Shown piece by piece: positions 42,703 to 50,905 of a stretch of DNA of 64,000 nucleotides. This stretch comes from UBA3102 sp964413055. Its GTDB lineage: Bacteria > Bacillota > Desulfotomaculia > Desulfotomaculales > Pelotomaculaceae. A model generated the notes under the pieces. The model worked only from the letters and a program-made list of their open reading frames with translations. It did no database searches and had not been told where the DNA came from. The position numbers and the translations under genes are program-made. The stretch lies in NCBI GenBank assembly GCA_964413055.1, contig CAYPRB010000007.1:1-64000 (forward strand). Reading direction: 5' to 3'. Position 1 is the first letter of the stretch, and each line of letters begins with the position of its first letter.

Positions 42703-43107
42703 ATGAAATACAATACTGATAAAGGATGTCACTCTGTATATTCACTTCGGTTCCACTATGTCTGCTGTACTAAATACCGGCGCAAGGTACTTACACCGGA
42801 GGTAACAGAGTATCTAAAAAAAACCAATAAAAATATCGCTAATAAGTTTAGTGTGCAAATAATTGAGCAAGAAACCGATGCAGACCACATTCATATAATC
42901 TTCGCAACAAAGCCGGCAGTCCAACTTTCCAAGTTCATCAACTCATTAAAATCCACAACGGCCAGGCTGGTATTCCGGGATTATCCGGAAATTAAAAAAC
43001 AACTTTGGGGCAGTAGTTTCTGGTCCCCGAGTTACTTTTTAGCCACTGTCGGGGAGGTGAAACTTGAAGATGTCAAGCGTTACATCCAGTTGCAAGGAAA
43101 AACGTAA
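42703..43107 (+). CDS. tnpA: IS200/IS605 transposase TnpA (Y1, HUH)
   Basis: The 134-residue protein has the Y1 single-strand transposase features. It starts VYSLRFHYVCCTKYRRKVL, has the HUH pair in DADHIHIIF (about residue 64) and the nucleophile Tyr in VKRYIQLQ near the C-terminus (about 128). All catalytic residues and the full length are present, so it may be active. Its end overlaps the start of tnpB by 44 bases. No clear ribosome site was found before the ATG. Confidence 0.93.
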   Translation: MKYNTDKGCHSVYSLRFHYVCCTKYRRKVLTPEVTEYLKKTNKNIANKFSVQIIEQETDADHIHIIFATKPAVQLSKFINSLKSTTARLVFRDYPEIKKQLWGSSFWSPSYFLATVGEVKLEDVKRYIQLQGKT

Positions 43108-44194
43108 TTACAAATTTCGCATATACCCTAATAAGCGGCAGGAACACAAGCTTACCAGCTGGCTGGAAACTTGCCGTATTGTTTATAACTCAGCCCTGGC
43201 TGACCGTAAGAACCACTTCATCCGTACAGGTAACGGGTTAACCAGGATAGCCCAACAAGTAATTCTTAAAACCGACAAAACCAAGTATCCTCGAATAAAA
43301 GAGGTTCATTCCCAGGTAACCCAGGAAGTATTATTTCGTATAGAACGTGCTTTCAACAACTTTTTCCGCCGGGCCAAAGCCGGGGAGAAACCCGGCTACC
43401 CCAGGTATAAGGGTCCGGGACAGTATAAGACGCTTACCTTTACCCAGTTCGGGGACGGGCTTGGGGCTTCGTTTAAAAACAGCAAATTAAAACTATCCAA
43501 GATTGGTTTGGTTAAGATAAAGCTGCACCGGGAGATACACAGTAAAGTCAAAACCTGTTCTATAAAGCGGGAACAGTCTGGGAAATGGTATGCAATTCTA
43601 ACGGTAGAAGAATCGCCTGTATTATATTCCCCAAACCGGCAATCTATTGGTTTGGACGTTGGCATCAAGGAGTTTGCCGTGTTTTCAAATGGTAAAAAAA
43701 TTACTAATCCAAAAAACCTGCAGAGATCTGAACGCAAACTCAAAACCCTGCAAAGAAACCTGTCACGTAAAAAGAAAGGCTCTAAAAATCGAGCCAAAGC
43801 CCGTGTAAAACTAGCCCGGCAGCATGAAAAAGTGCGTAATCAGCGCCAGGACTTTCAGCACAAACTATCCACCCGGTTAGTGTGGAAATACGGCACCATT
43901 GTAGTAGAAGATTTACAAATTAAAAACATGGTCAAGAACCACCGGTTAGCAAAAAACATATCCGATGTTGGGTGGGGAGAATTTATCGCAATGTTATCCT
44001 ACAAGGCTGAAAGTGCCGGCAGGATACTGGCAAAGGTTTCACCCCACGGTACAACACAGGAATGCAGCCGGTGTGGGAATGTTGTACCAAAAGACCTATC
44101 GGTTAGAACGCATGACTGCCCGTACTGTGGACTGGTTATGGATCGCGACCATAACGCGGCAATTAACATTTTGCATAGATACAAAGCTTCTTAG
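43064..44194 (+). CDS. tnpB: TnpB RNA-guided nuclease (IS605 OrfB)
   Basis: TnpB is the ancestor-type relative of Cas12, guided by an RNA from the element's right end. The protein starts NYKFRIYPNKRQEHKL (after a short leader). Its RuvC residues are Asp in IGLDVGIKEF (about 196), Glu in TIVVEDLQIKNM (about 285) and Asp in MDRDHNAAINI (about 362). A zinc ribbon CSRCGN...CPYCG lies between the last two. TTG start with GGGGAGGTG six bases upstream. All catalytic residues are kept, so it looks intact. Confidence 0.95.
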   Translation: MKMSSVTSSCKEKRNYKFRIYPNKRQEHKLTSWLETCRIVYNSALADRKNHFIRTGNGLTRIAQQVILKTDKTKYPRIKEVHSQVTQEVLFRIERAFNNFFRRAKAGEKPGYPRYKGPGQYKTLTFTQFGDGLGASFKNSKLKLSKIGLVKIKLHREIHSKVKTCSIKREQSGKWYAILTVEESPVLYSPNRQSIGLDVGIKEFAVFSNGKKITNPKNLQRSERKLKTLQRNLSRKKKGSKNRAKARVKLARQHEKVRNQRQDFQHKLSTRLVWKYGTIVVEDLQIKNMVKNHRLAKNISDVGWGEFIAMLSYKAESAGRILAKVSPHGTTQECSRCGNVVPKDLSVRTHDCPYCGLVMDRDHNAAINILHRYKAS

Positions 44195-44346
44195 TATATA
44201 AATAAAAATCTGTGCCGCTGGAACGGCGGTCATATGCCTGGAGAGCTAGACTGCAGTAAAGGGTCTACAATGAACCAGGAAGCCTTATAACTTTGTTTTG
44301 TTTTGGAAGCCCCTTCCTGAGCAAAGCGAAGGGAGGGGTGGTTCAC
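44195..44346 (+). ncRNA. Probable right-end guide RNA (omega/reRNA) scaffold of TnpB
   Basis: Downstream of tnpB the plus strand has stems CCGC/GCGG (TGCCGCTGGAACGGCGG) and TAGAC/GTCTA (TAGACTGCAGTAAAGGGTCTA), then CAATGAACCAGGAAGCC, and finally the RE hairpin and GTGGTTCAC. This order is that of TnpB guide RNA scaffolds, whose guide begins in the flanking DNA (from about 44347, AACCTCTGTCTGG). The insert TTATAACTTTGTTTTGTTTTG between GGAAGCC and the hairpin is unusual. Function is inferred from the family. Confidence 0.6.
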
Positions 44347-45018
44347 AACCTCTGTCTGGGTTTTCGGTTTTTCGTTATGAAGTTTAGCCAGCTCTATATT
44401 GTATTTTTTCAACACTAAATGTCTTATCTCTTTGTCGGAAATGGTTTTCCTTTCCGCAGTTACTTCTAGACATTTATCGTTATTAGCTTCCATATTAAAC
44501 TTTTGAAACCTTTCCAGAGCCTTATCCCTGTCTTCAGCGAACATTGCCAGAACGAAATCGGTATTAACAATCTCTGCCTGCGTTATGTACTCCTTATAGC
44601 TGCTCCATTTATATGCTTCTATATTATCTGCCAATCCAGCCTTTACCGGATTCTGATGTATGTATCTTAATACCGTAAGAAAATAAGTGTCATTTTCTAC
44701 GGGCTCACTTTTAAATCTATCCTGGAACAGGTGCCCTTTTCTGTTATACTGCCAATTATACCAGTACACATAACTAGCCCCTATTCGCTTCATCATATTG
44801 GCAAGCTCTTCATTTCCTTCTTTTAACAGCAAGTGAATATGGTTACCCATCAAACAGTAGGCATATATTTCATATTCGATATCTTTACGGTATCGAGCAA
44901 GAGTATCAATGAATTTTTCATTATCCTCATCATCTACAAATATGTTTTGATGATTTATCCCTCTTATCATTATGTGATAAATCTTTGTTGCACTCTTCTT
45001 TCTCGCTACCCTCGGCAT
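44230..45018 (-). CDS. REP-associated tyrosine transposase (RAYT), C-terminus replaced by IS605 sequence
   Basis: RAYTs are Y1-type enzymes that mobilise REP sequences. The protein has ATKIYHIMIRGINHQNIF, the HUH pair in CLMGNHIHLLL (about residue 58) and the Tyr region LRYIHQNPVKAGL (about 115). A helical C-terminal part DKEIRHLVLKKYNIEL (about 190) is the beginning of the extra HTH domain usual in these proteins. From EVVNH on, the frame runs through the RE of the IS605 element, so the native end is lost. ATG at 45018 follows GGGGTGA. Confidence 0.88.
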   Translation of the reverse strand: MPRVARKKSATKIYHIMIRGINHQNIFVDDEDNEKFIDTLARYRKDIEYEIYAYCLMGNHIHLLLKEGNEELANMMKRIGASYVYWYNWQYNRKGHLFQDRFKSEPVENDTYFLTVLRYIHQNPVKAGLADNIEAYKWSSYKEYITQAEIVNTDFVLAMFAEDRDKALERFQKFNMEANNDKCLEVTAERKTISDKEIRHLVLKKYNIELAKLHNEKPKTQTEVVNHPSLRFAQEGASKTKQSYKASWFIVDPLLQSSSPGI

Positions 45019-45024
45019 AAAAAT

Positions 45025-45085
45025 CACCCCACCGCTAGTTTATATTAACGGTGGGGTGGTGTCAAACAGAGAACCGTCCCCTGTT
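45025..45085. repeat. Inverted repeat and REP-like motif upstream of RAYT
   Basis: CACCCCACCG (45025-45034) and CGGTGGGGTG (45049-45058) form a perfect 10-bp stem overlapping the RAYT ribosome site, then AAACAGAGAACCGTCCCCTG (from 45064) ends in TGTTT. The latter is the reverse complement of the left-side repeats at 42398-42456, so the pair brackets the RAYT region. The remaining gap to 45310 shows nothing recognisable. Confidence 0.7.
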
Positions 45086-45310
45086 TCCTGCTACCTTTGC
45101 AACGTGACGGCGGCCTGGGCGGCTGCAATCAAAATAGACCAATCTTCATTTTTTCACATTACGGAACACTTTTTACCATCTGCTGCTGCAAATCATATAG
45201 AACCTTAACCAAATGTACTTGCAAAAAATTACTTGTATTAGCCAGGGATCGGCTGCATTTTACATCCAGTCGGCGTAAGCGCTAAATAACATGTAAGCAA
45301 CACTAAATAA

Positions 45311-46384
45311 TTAGAGTTTATACAGTAATACTTTTTCTAAAAATGAAACAGGCACATAAGTACAACCATTAATAATAACCGGGGGAGCTTCTAAAATATA
45401 GGGTATCTTATGGTTGGCTATATATATGTTTTCACTGATTTTCAGTTTTACAGATGCCTCGCCTTTGGTCAGCAATATACTTTGATTCCCCGCATTCCAG
45501 GCTACAGTATAGCTTAATGTTTCTGCTGTTAGGCGCACGGGGATCATTATCGTTTGATTTTCCTGGTTCATGACAGTCTCAATTTCTACATCCTTAACAA
45601 CGATCTTATTCTCATCTTTCACGGCCAATCCATCCTTAAGTTTAGCTAAATTAATAGGAAATTCAGGAATACCCATAAACCCCGGCGCTATTTCATACTT
45701 GGGAAAAACAATTACGATATCGTTATCTCTTAAATAAAAACCTTGTGCATCGCTAATACTCTTAAACCCCATATCCCCCTCAAAGAACATTTCATTTTTA
45801 TCTATAGAGCGAAGTTCTATCTGTTTAACGATTTCATTATTTATTTTCGTTTTATAATCTGCTTCTTTCGGAAATAAATCATCTAAGTGCATAGGCGTAT
45901 TAGCCTTTTTATCAATATTGATACAACTTACCACGGTCATGCCATTCGCCCCGCCGGTATAAGTATAGTAAGTTATTGTAAAAGAAAGAAAGGCTTCATC
46001 ATTGGTTTTTAAGTTATAATCGATAAAAAGCTGGTATGGTATTATTTCCCGGCCATTTTTTATAGCTTCCTGGGCATATTCATCTGCTTGCATTTCAATA
46101 ATGTCCTTGCTATATATAACTTGTTTTTTAATGAAATAGTTTAATTGTTCCTGGAAATCAGCATCGGTCAATCCTGAAATGACCGGATAAGTAATATCGA
46201 TTTCCAAGAAATCATTCTTTCCCTGAATTTTTTCTGCTGTAATCATGTCATTCTGATCAAGCACAACTTCGATCCCGACAGTATCATTGATAGGGGTTGG
46301 TTCCGCCAAGGTTGGGCCAGAAAATGCAGTATTACTAAATAAAAAAACCATTAGTACTAATACAATAGTCTGCTTGATTTTCAT
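45311..46384 (-). CDS. Secreted DUF3298/DUF4163 protein with stalk domain
   Basis: A signal peptide is present (MKIKQTIVLVLMVFLFSNTAFSG, residues 1-23). Residues 60-250 match the RsiV/PdaC-type DUF4163-DUF3298 pair: EIDITYPVISGLTDADFQEQ, TYYTYTGGANGMT, and VFPKYEIAPGFMG near the end. Residues 265-357 resemble a copper amine oxidase N-terminal-like stalk domain (IMIPVRLTAETLSYTVAWN). Such proteins sit outside the membrane and may bind wall or lysozyme-like ligands. It is a lone gene among mobile elements; base use is AT-richer than its neighbours, which may point to transfer. Confidence 0.8.
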   Translation of the reverse strand: MKIKQTIVLVLMVFLFSNTAFSGPTLAEPTPINDTVGIEVVLDQNDMITAEKIQGKNDFLEIDITYPVISGLTDADFQEQLNYFIKKQVIYSKDIIEMQADEYAQEAIKNGREIIPYQLFIDYNLKTNDEAFLSFTITYYTYTGGANGMTVVSCINIDKKANTPMHLDDLFPKEADYKTKINNEIVKQIELRSIDKNEMFFEGDMGFKSISDAQGFYLRDNDIVIVFPKYEIAPGFMGIPEFPINLAKLKDGLAVKDENKIVVKDVEIETVMNQENQTIMIPVRLTAETLSYTVAWNAGNQSILLTKGEASVKLKISENIYIANHKIPYILEAPPVIINGCTYVPVSFLEKVLLYKL

Positions 46385-46483
46385 GTTTTATTTCCTCCTC
46401 AATTTAGCATTATATTTGTTATGACGCAAATATCTAAAAATAGTTTCATTTCACAACTTTAATTTTGTTGCACTAGGATTTTA

Positions 46484-46577
46484 GACTGTGTGACAACCTA
46501 GTATGTTATCCCTGATATCAAATCAAACATATCAAAATTGCCTGTGTGACAAGGGGACGGCAGACTGTGTGAAAACC
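46484..46577. repeat. Three copies of a 15-base motif near mobile-element debris
   Basis: GACTGTGTGACAACC (46484-46498), GCCTGTGTGACAAGG (46540-46554) and GACTGTGTGAAAACC (46563-46577) lie in the 480-base gap upstream of the ISL3 gene. GGGGACGG, the core of the REP-like motif, sits directly after the second copy. It may be a worn REP or IS end; nothing else was seen between 46385 and 46664. Confidence 0.6.
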
Positions 46578-46664
46578 TCCTTATCCTCCGCTCAAAATAA
46601 GCAAAGAATTTTTTGATTATTAGGCAGTTGACAAAGATTAAGACTAAGAGGGCTGACTTAGGTT

Positions 46665-46850
46665 TTATATTGGAGCTAGCCTTTTTACAATTTCCTCAAC
46701 TCCCAGGATATTTATGGTCCCTCGCATATTATAGGCCAGAAAATGCAACTTATTTTCTACTTTTACTGACTCTGGTCCCTGGGTCAAGAAGTAGTTGAAA
46801 CCCCAGATTCTCTTTACAGTTCCAAATGGGTGTTCTACAACCATATCCCC
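46665..46850 (-). pseudogene. C-terminal remnant of an IS1182-family transposase
   Basis: On the minus strand a frame ending at 46665 encodes VVEHPFGTVKRIWGF, then NYFLTQGPESVKVENKLHFL, then AYNMRGTINILGVEEIVKRL. This is the well-conserved tail of IS1182-type DDE transposases (the E of VEHPFG is the last catalytic residue). No upstream part exists: the sequence stops within about 20 bases of the ISL3 transposase start. AGTTGACAAAG at 46626-46636 may be its old terminal repeat. Confidence 0.8.
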
Positions 46851-46864
46851 AGGAGTGATGTCAA

Positions 46865-48139
46865 ATGTCTCATAATGATTCTATACTGAACTTGCTAAAT
46901 ATAAAAGATAAAAATATAATTTTTGTTGAAAATTTTTGTTCAGAGGTTACTGTGAAGAATATTATGTCTAAGTTTTTTCATGGTAAACTAACTTATAAAC
47001 CGGTTGCTTGCTACTCTTGTGGGCATGTTTTTGATGATAAGATAACTAAACATGGCTTTAAAACTTCGATTATCAAGTTGCCTAGTATATCTGGTTTTAA
47101 TTCTTATTTAAAGCTGCGGAAGCAAAGGTATTTCTGTAAACATTGTAATTCAACTTTTATACTTAAAACTAATATTGTTAATAAAAATTGCTTTATTTCT
47201 AATAATACAAAGTTAGCTATTGCCGTTAATGCTAAGGAAAAAGTCTCTGAAAAGGATATTTCTAAAATGTACAATGTATCTCATTCAACAGTAAATAGAG
47301 TAATTGATAGCTTCTATGACCATTATAAACCGAATTATAACTATCTCCCAGAGCATTTGTGTTTTGATGAGTTTAAATCAGTTAAATCCGCAGCAGGCGC
47401 TATGTCCTTCATATTCTGTGATTCTGATACTGGAACTATTGTTGATATAGTAGAGGATAGAAGATTACATGTTCTTAAGGATTACTTCTTGAGGTACTCC
47501 AAACCTGCCAGAAATGCAGTTAGAACGATTGTTATTGATATGTATAGTCCTTACATCTCATTGATTAAATCAGTCTTTCCTAATGCAAAAATTATTATTG
47601 ATAAGTTTCATATTATCCAGCTTTTTAGCAGAGCTTTAAATAAAACAAGAATTAGAGTTATGAATAGGGACAAGAAAAATTACAATAAATTAAAAAGGTA
47701 TTGGAAGCTTTTACTTAAGGATATTACAACGGTTAACTATACGAACTATAGATACCATCACTGTTTTAAAAACCAAATGCGAGAGATTGATATAATTAAT
47801 TATTTGCTGGATTTGGATCCTGAATTAAAGGCTACATACAAGCTATACCATGACATTAGATTTTGCATTAAAAACAAAGAAATTGATCATTTAAAAAAGG
47901 CTTTAGTCGATAGTATTAATAGCGTTTCTGACTATATGAGAACTTCCATCAAGACGATAAAAAAATACATAGACTATGTAGAGAATACTCTTAAGTATGA
48001 TTATACCAACGGTATTTTAGAAGGAATTAATAACAAGATCAAAGTTATCAAACGCATTGCCTTTGGATACAAATGCTTTTACCATTTTAAAATCAGAATT
48101 CTGATTACTCAAAATTTAGCTGCATTAAAAACAGCTTAG
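46865..48139 (+). CDS. ISL3-family transposase
   Basis: The 424-residue protein has the ISL3 plan. An N-terminal zinc-binding region (CYSCGHVFDDK, YFCKHCNSTF) leads to an HTH (VSEKDISKMYNVSHSTVNRV), and a DDE core with Asp in LCFDEFKSVK, Asp in VIDMYSPYISL and DKFHIIQLF, and Glu in YTNGILEGINNKIKVIKR. All parts look intact. It is very AT-rich compared with the host genes. The ATG follows AGGAGTG, but this site lies beside the IS1182 remnant, so the element's own left end seems missing. Confidence 0.93.
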   Translation: MSHNDSILNLLNIKDKNIIFVENFCSEVTVKNIMSKFFHGKLTYKPVACYSCGHVFDDKITKHGFKTSIIKLPSISGFNSYLKLRKQRYFCKHCNSTFILKTNIVNKNCFISNNTKLAIAVNAKEKVSEKDISKMYNVSHSTVNRVIDSFYDHYKPNYNYLPEHLCFDEFKSVKSAAGAMSFIFCDSDTGTIVDIVEDRRLHVLKDYFLRYSKPARNAVRTIVIDMYSPYISLIKSVFPNAKIIIDKFHIIQLFSRALNKTRIRVMNRDKKNYNKLKRYWKLLLKDITTVNYTNYRYHHCFKNQMREIDIINYLLDLDPELKATYKLYHDIRFCIKNKEIDHLKKALVDSINSVSDYMRTSIKTIKKYIDYVENTLKYDYTNGILEGINNKIKVIKRIAFGYKCFYHFKIRILITQNLAALKTA

Positions 48140-48195
48140 AGGAGAATTTTTCCTCTAAGCCAATGGGATTATATTATACCATTATAATTCACTTT

Positions 48196-48228
48196 TATTA
48201 TTCACCAACACCAGTTGACAAAGAGCCC
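48196..48228 (-). repeat. Right terminal repeat of the ISL3 element
   Basis: On the minus strand the sequence reads GGGCTCTTTGTCAACTGGTG followed by TTGGTGAATAA, the usual ISL3 end sequence in Firmicutes. The matching left end could not be found upstream of 46865; only AGTTGACAAAG at 46626-46636 is similar and it lies in the same orientation. Confidence 0.7.
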
Positions 48229-48253
48229 TTATTCTCTACTATACTTTATTGTT

Positions 48254-50905
48254 TTATTTTCTTGGAAAATTAACCTGAGCCTGGGCGGCAGCCAGCCTGG
48301 CAATGGGTACCCGGAAAGGCGAGCAGCTGACAAAATCCAGTCCCAGCCCGTGGCAAAATTCAATGGAACCTGGTTCTCCGCCGTGTTCCCCGCAAATACC
48401 GATAAGCAGGTCCGGTTTGGTCTTGCGGCCCAACTCCACGGCGGTCTGCATCAAGCTGCCCACACCCTTGCGGTCCAGCACCATAAAGGGATTGTCGGCC
48501 AGTATTTTTTTGTCCAGGTAATCCTGCATAAATTTCCCCTCGGCATCGTCCCGGGAAAATCCCAGCACGGTTTGGGTCAGGTCGTTGGTACCGAAGGAGA
48601 AGAAATCCGCCTGTGCCGCTACTTCGTCCGCCAGCAGGGCAGCCCTGGGCACTTCAATCATGGTACCTACCGTGTATTGAAATTTTACTCCGGTATCCCG
48701 CATTACTTCTTCAGCGGTATTGACTACCTTTTCCCGTAAAACTTCCAGTTCCGTTACATCTATAACCAGCGGTATTTCAACCTCCGGAACGGGGTTGAAC
48801 CCTTCTTCAACCAGCCGGGCAGCGGCCTGGAAAACAGCCCGTGCCTGCATGCCGTACACTTCAGGGAATGTGATGCCCAACCGGCAACCCCGGTGTCCCA
48901 GCATCGGATTAAATTCCGACAGGGCACGTACTTTTCTCAGCAGTTCTTCCTTCCGGCAGATTTCGTCTTTATCGCCCCCGGTCAGGCGCAGGCGGGTTAT
49001 TTCCACCGCCAATTCCTCCGCGGCGGGCAGGAATTCATGCAGCGGCGGGTCAAGCAGTCTTATGGTCACGGGAAAACCGTCCATGGCTTTCAAAATCCCG
49101 TAAAAATCCCCCTCCTGCATGGGTAAAAGCCGGCTCAGCGCGGCCTGCCGCTCTTCCCGGCCGGCTGCCAGGATCATTTCCTGGACAATGGGCAGACGGT
49201 CCTGGGCCATAAACATATGCTCGGTCCTGGTCAAACCAATCCCGGCGGCGCCGAACTCCCTTGCCTTGGCAGCGTCATCCGGGGTGTCGGCATTGGCCCT
49301 CACACCCAGGTTGCGGACCTGGTCGGCCCAGGCTAAAAGCTCCTGGAATTCAGGGGACAATTCAGGATCCAACATCGGCACCGCACCCAGCATAACACTA
49401 CCGGCGGCACCGTCAATAGAAATAATATCCCCCTGCTTAATGACCAGGTCTCCGGTATAGCATTTGTTGCGCTCATAATCGATGGTTATTGACTCACACC
49501 CGCAGACACACGGCTTACCCATCCCCCGGGCTACCACCGCGGCATGGCTGGTCATACCCCCGCGCGCGGTCAGCACGCCCTGCGCCGCCACGATCCCGTG
49601 AATATCGTCGGGAGTGGTTTCAGTGCGCACCAAAATCACACTTTTCCCTTCCTGTCCCAACTTTTCCGCCACATCGGCGTCAAATACCACCACACCGGAC
49701 GATGCGCCGGGTGACGCCGGTAAACCCTTGGCCACCACATTCAGCTCGGCCGCCGGGTCAATCCGGCGGTGCAGGATTTGATCGAGATGGCCCGGTTCGA
49801 CCTTTAATAAAGCTTCTTCTTTGGCAATCAGGCCTTCGTTATACATATCCACGGCAACCTTAATCGCCGCCTGGGCGGTACGCTTACCGTTACGGGTCTG
49901 CAGGATCCAAAGTTTGCCCCGTTCAATGGTAAACTCCACGTCCTGTATATCGCGGTAATGCTGCTCCAAAAGGTTGCAAACCCCGGTAAACTGGCCGTAG
50001 ATTTCCGGCATATCCTGCTGCAGCGCCGCTATGGGCTGCGGGGTGCGGATCCCGGCCACCACATCTTCACCCTGGGCGTTAATCAGGTATTCACCGTAGA
50101 GCTTGTTTTCCCCCGTGGAAGGATTACGCGTAAAAGCCACACCGGTACCACTGTCTGCACCCAGGTTCCCGAAGACCATGATCTGAATATTGACCGCCGT
50201 CCCCAGGTCATCCGGAATTTTATTGTACTTACGGTACACGACGGCACGGTCATTATTCCACGAATTGAAAACGGCGTATACCGACATGAACAGCTGCTCC
50301 AACGGCTCCTGTGGGAACATACGGCCCGTTTCTTTCTGGATCAGCTGCTTGTAATCAACAATGACCTTCCGCCACTCCCCGGCGGAAAGCTGGCTGTCAT
50401 CTTTAACCCCGGCCCCGGTTTTCCAATGTTGTAGAATTTCTTCAAACCGGTTGTGTTCCACCCCCATCACGACGTTGCCGAACATATTAATGAAACGGCG
50501 GTAACAATCCAGGGCGAACCTTTCGTTTCCCGTGGCGGCGGCAAGCACTTCCACGGTCCGGTCGTTCAAACCGAGGTTCAAAACCGTGTCCATCATACCG
50601 GGCATGGATACGGGAGCGCCGGAACGTACCGAAACCAGCAGGGGATTGGTTTCATCCCCGAATTTTTTACCCAGTCTTTCTTCCAGTACTTTGATTTTAG
50701 CTTCAACCTGGTCCTCCAAACCTTCGGGGAATTTTTGTCCCAACGCGGTGAAATCCTTGCATGCTTCGGTGGTAACCGTTAATCCGGGCGGCACCGGGAG
50801 GCCGATATTAGTCATTTCTGCCAGATTGGCACCTTTCCCTCCCAGTAGACTTTTCATCCCTGCGTTGCCTTCTTCAAAAAGGTAGACATACTTTTTACCT
50901 GCCAA
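48254..50905 (-). CDS. ppdK: Pyruvate, phosphate dikinase
   Basis: PPDK interconverts pyruvate, ATP and phosphate with phosphoenolpyruvate, AMP and pyrophosphate, serving PPi-linked glycolysis or gluconeogenesis. Features are the nucleotide domain start LLGGKGANLAEMTNIGLPVP, DSGTGVAFTRNPSTGE near 245-260, the phosphohistidine site TARGGMTSHAAVVARGMG (about 450), and the C-terminal PEP site FFSFGTNDLTQT with the catalytic Cys in LLIGICGEHGG. The 883 residues are normal. It overlaps its regulator gene by 11 bases. Confidence 0.97.
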   Translation of the reverse strand: MAGKKYVYLFEEGNAGMKSLLGGKGANLAEMTNIGLPVPPGLTVTTEACKDFTALGQKFPEGLEDQVEAKIKVLEERLGKKFGDETNPLLVSVRSGAPVSMPGMMDTVLNLGLNDRTVEVLAAATGNERFALDCYRRFINMFGNVVMGVEHNRFEEILQHWKTGAGVKDDSQLSAGEWRKVIVDYKQLIQKETGRMFPQEPLEQLFMSVYAVFNSWNNDRAVVYRKYNKIPDDLGTAVNIQIMVFGNLGADSGTGVAFTRNPSTGENKLYGEYLINAQGEDVVAGIRTPQPIAALQQDMPEIYGQFTGVCNLLEQHYRDIQDVEFTIERGKLWILQTRNGKRTAQAAIKVAVDMYNEGLIAKEEALLKVEPGHLDQILHRRIDPAAELNVVAKGLPASPGASSGVVVFDADVAEKLGQEGKSVILVRTETTPDDIHGIVAAQGVLTARGGMTSHAAVVARGMGKPCVCGCESITIDYERNKCYTGDLVIKQGDIISIDGAAGSVMLGAVPMLDPELSPEFQELLAWADQVRNLGVRANADTPDDAAKAREFGAAGIGLTRTEHMFMAQDRLPIVQEMILAAGREERQAALSRLLPMQEGDFYGILKAMDGFPVTIRLLDPPLHEFLPAAEELAVEITRLRLTGGDKDEICRKEELLRKVRALSEFNPMLGHRGCRLGITFPEVYGMQARAVFQAAARLVEEGFNPVPEVEIPLVIDVTELEVLREKVVNTAEEVMRDTGVKFQYTVGTMIEVPRAALLADEVAAQADFFSFGTNDLTQTVLGFSRDDAEGKFMQDYLDKKILADNPFMVLDRKGVGSLMQTAVELGRKTKPDLLIGICGEHGGEPGSIEFCHGLGLDFVSCSPFRVPIARLAAAQAQVNFPRK

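Larger units (their letters stand above)
42597..44346 (+). mobile_element. IS200/IS605-family insertion element (tnpA + tnpB)
   Basis: The element carries a Y1 transposase and a TnpB nuclease, both on the plus strand. A 29-base sequence starting CCCCTTCCTGAGC occurs identically at 42607-42635 and 44310-44338; it folds as CCCTTC/GAAGGG hairpins and is taken as the LE and RE subterminal structures. The right end is drawn at GTGGTTCAC (44346), the usual end of such elements; the left end near 42597 is approximate. A small palindrome GAACACTTGTTC (42662-42673) lies before tnpA. It is inserted between RAYT sequences. Confidence 0.8.

Noticed and set aside
46613..46798. 61-codon plus-strand frame upstream of the ISL3 gene
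   Set aside because: It is opposite the IS1182 remnant, whose minus-strand protein match is clear.
48215..48739. 174-codon plus-strand frame over the end of ppdK
   Set aside because: Antisense to the conserved PEP site of PPDK.
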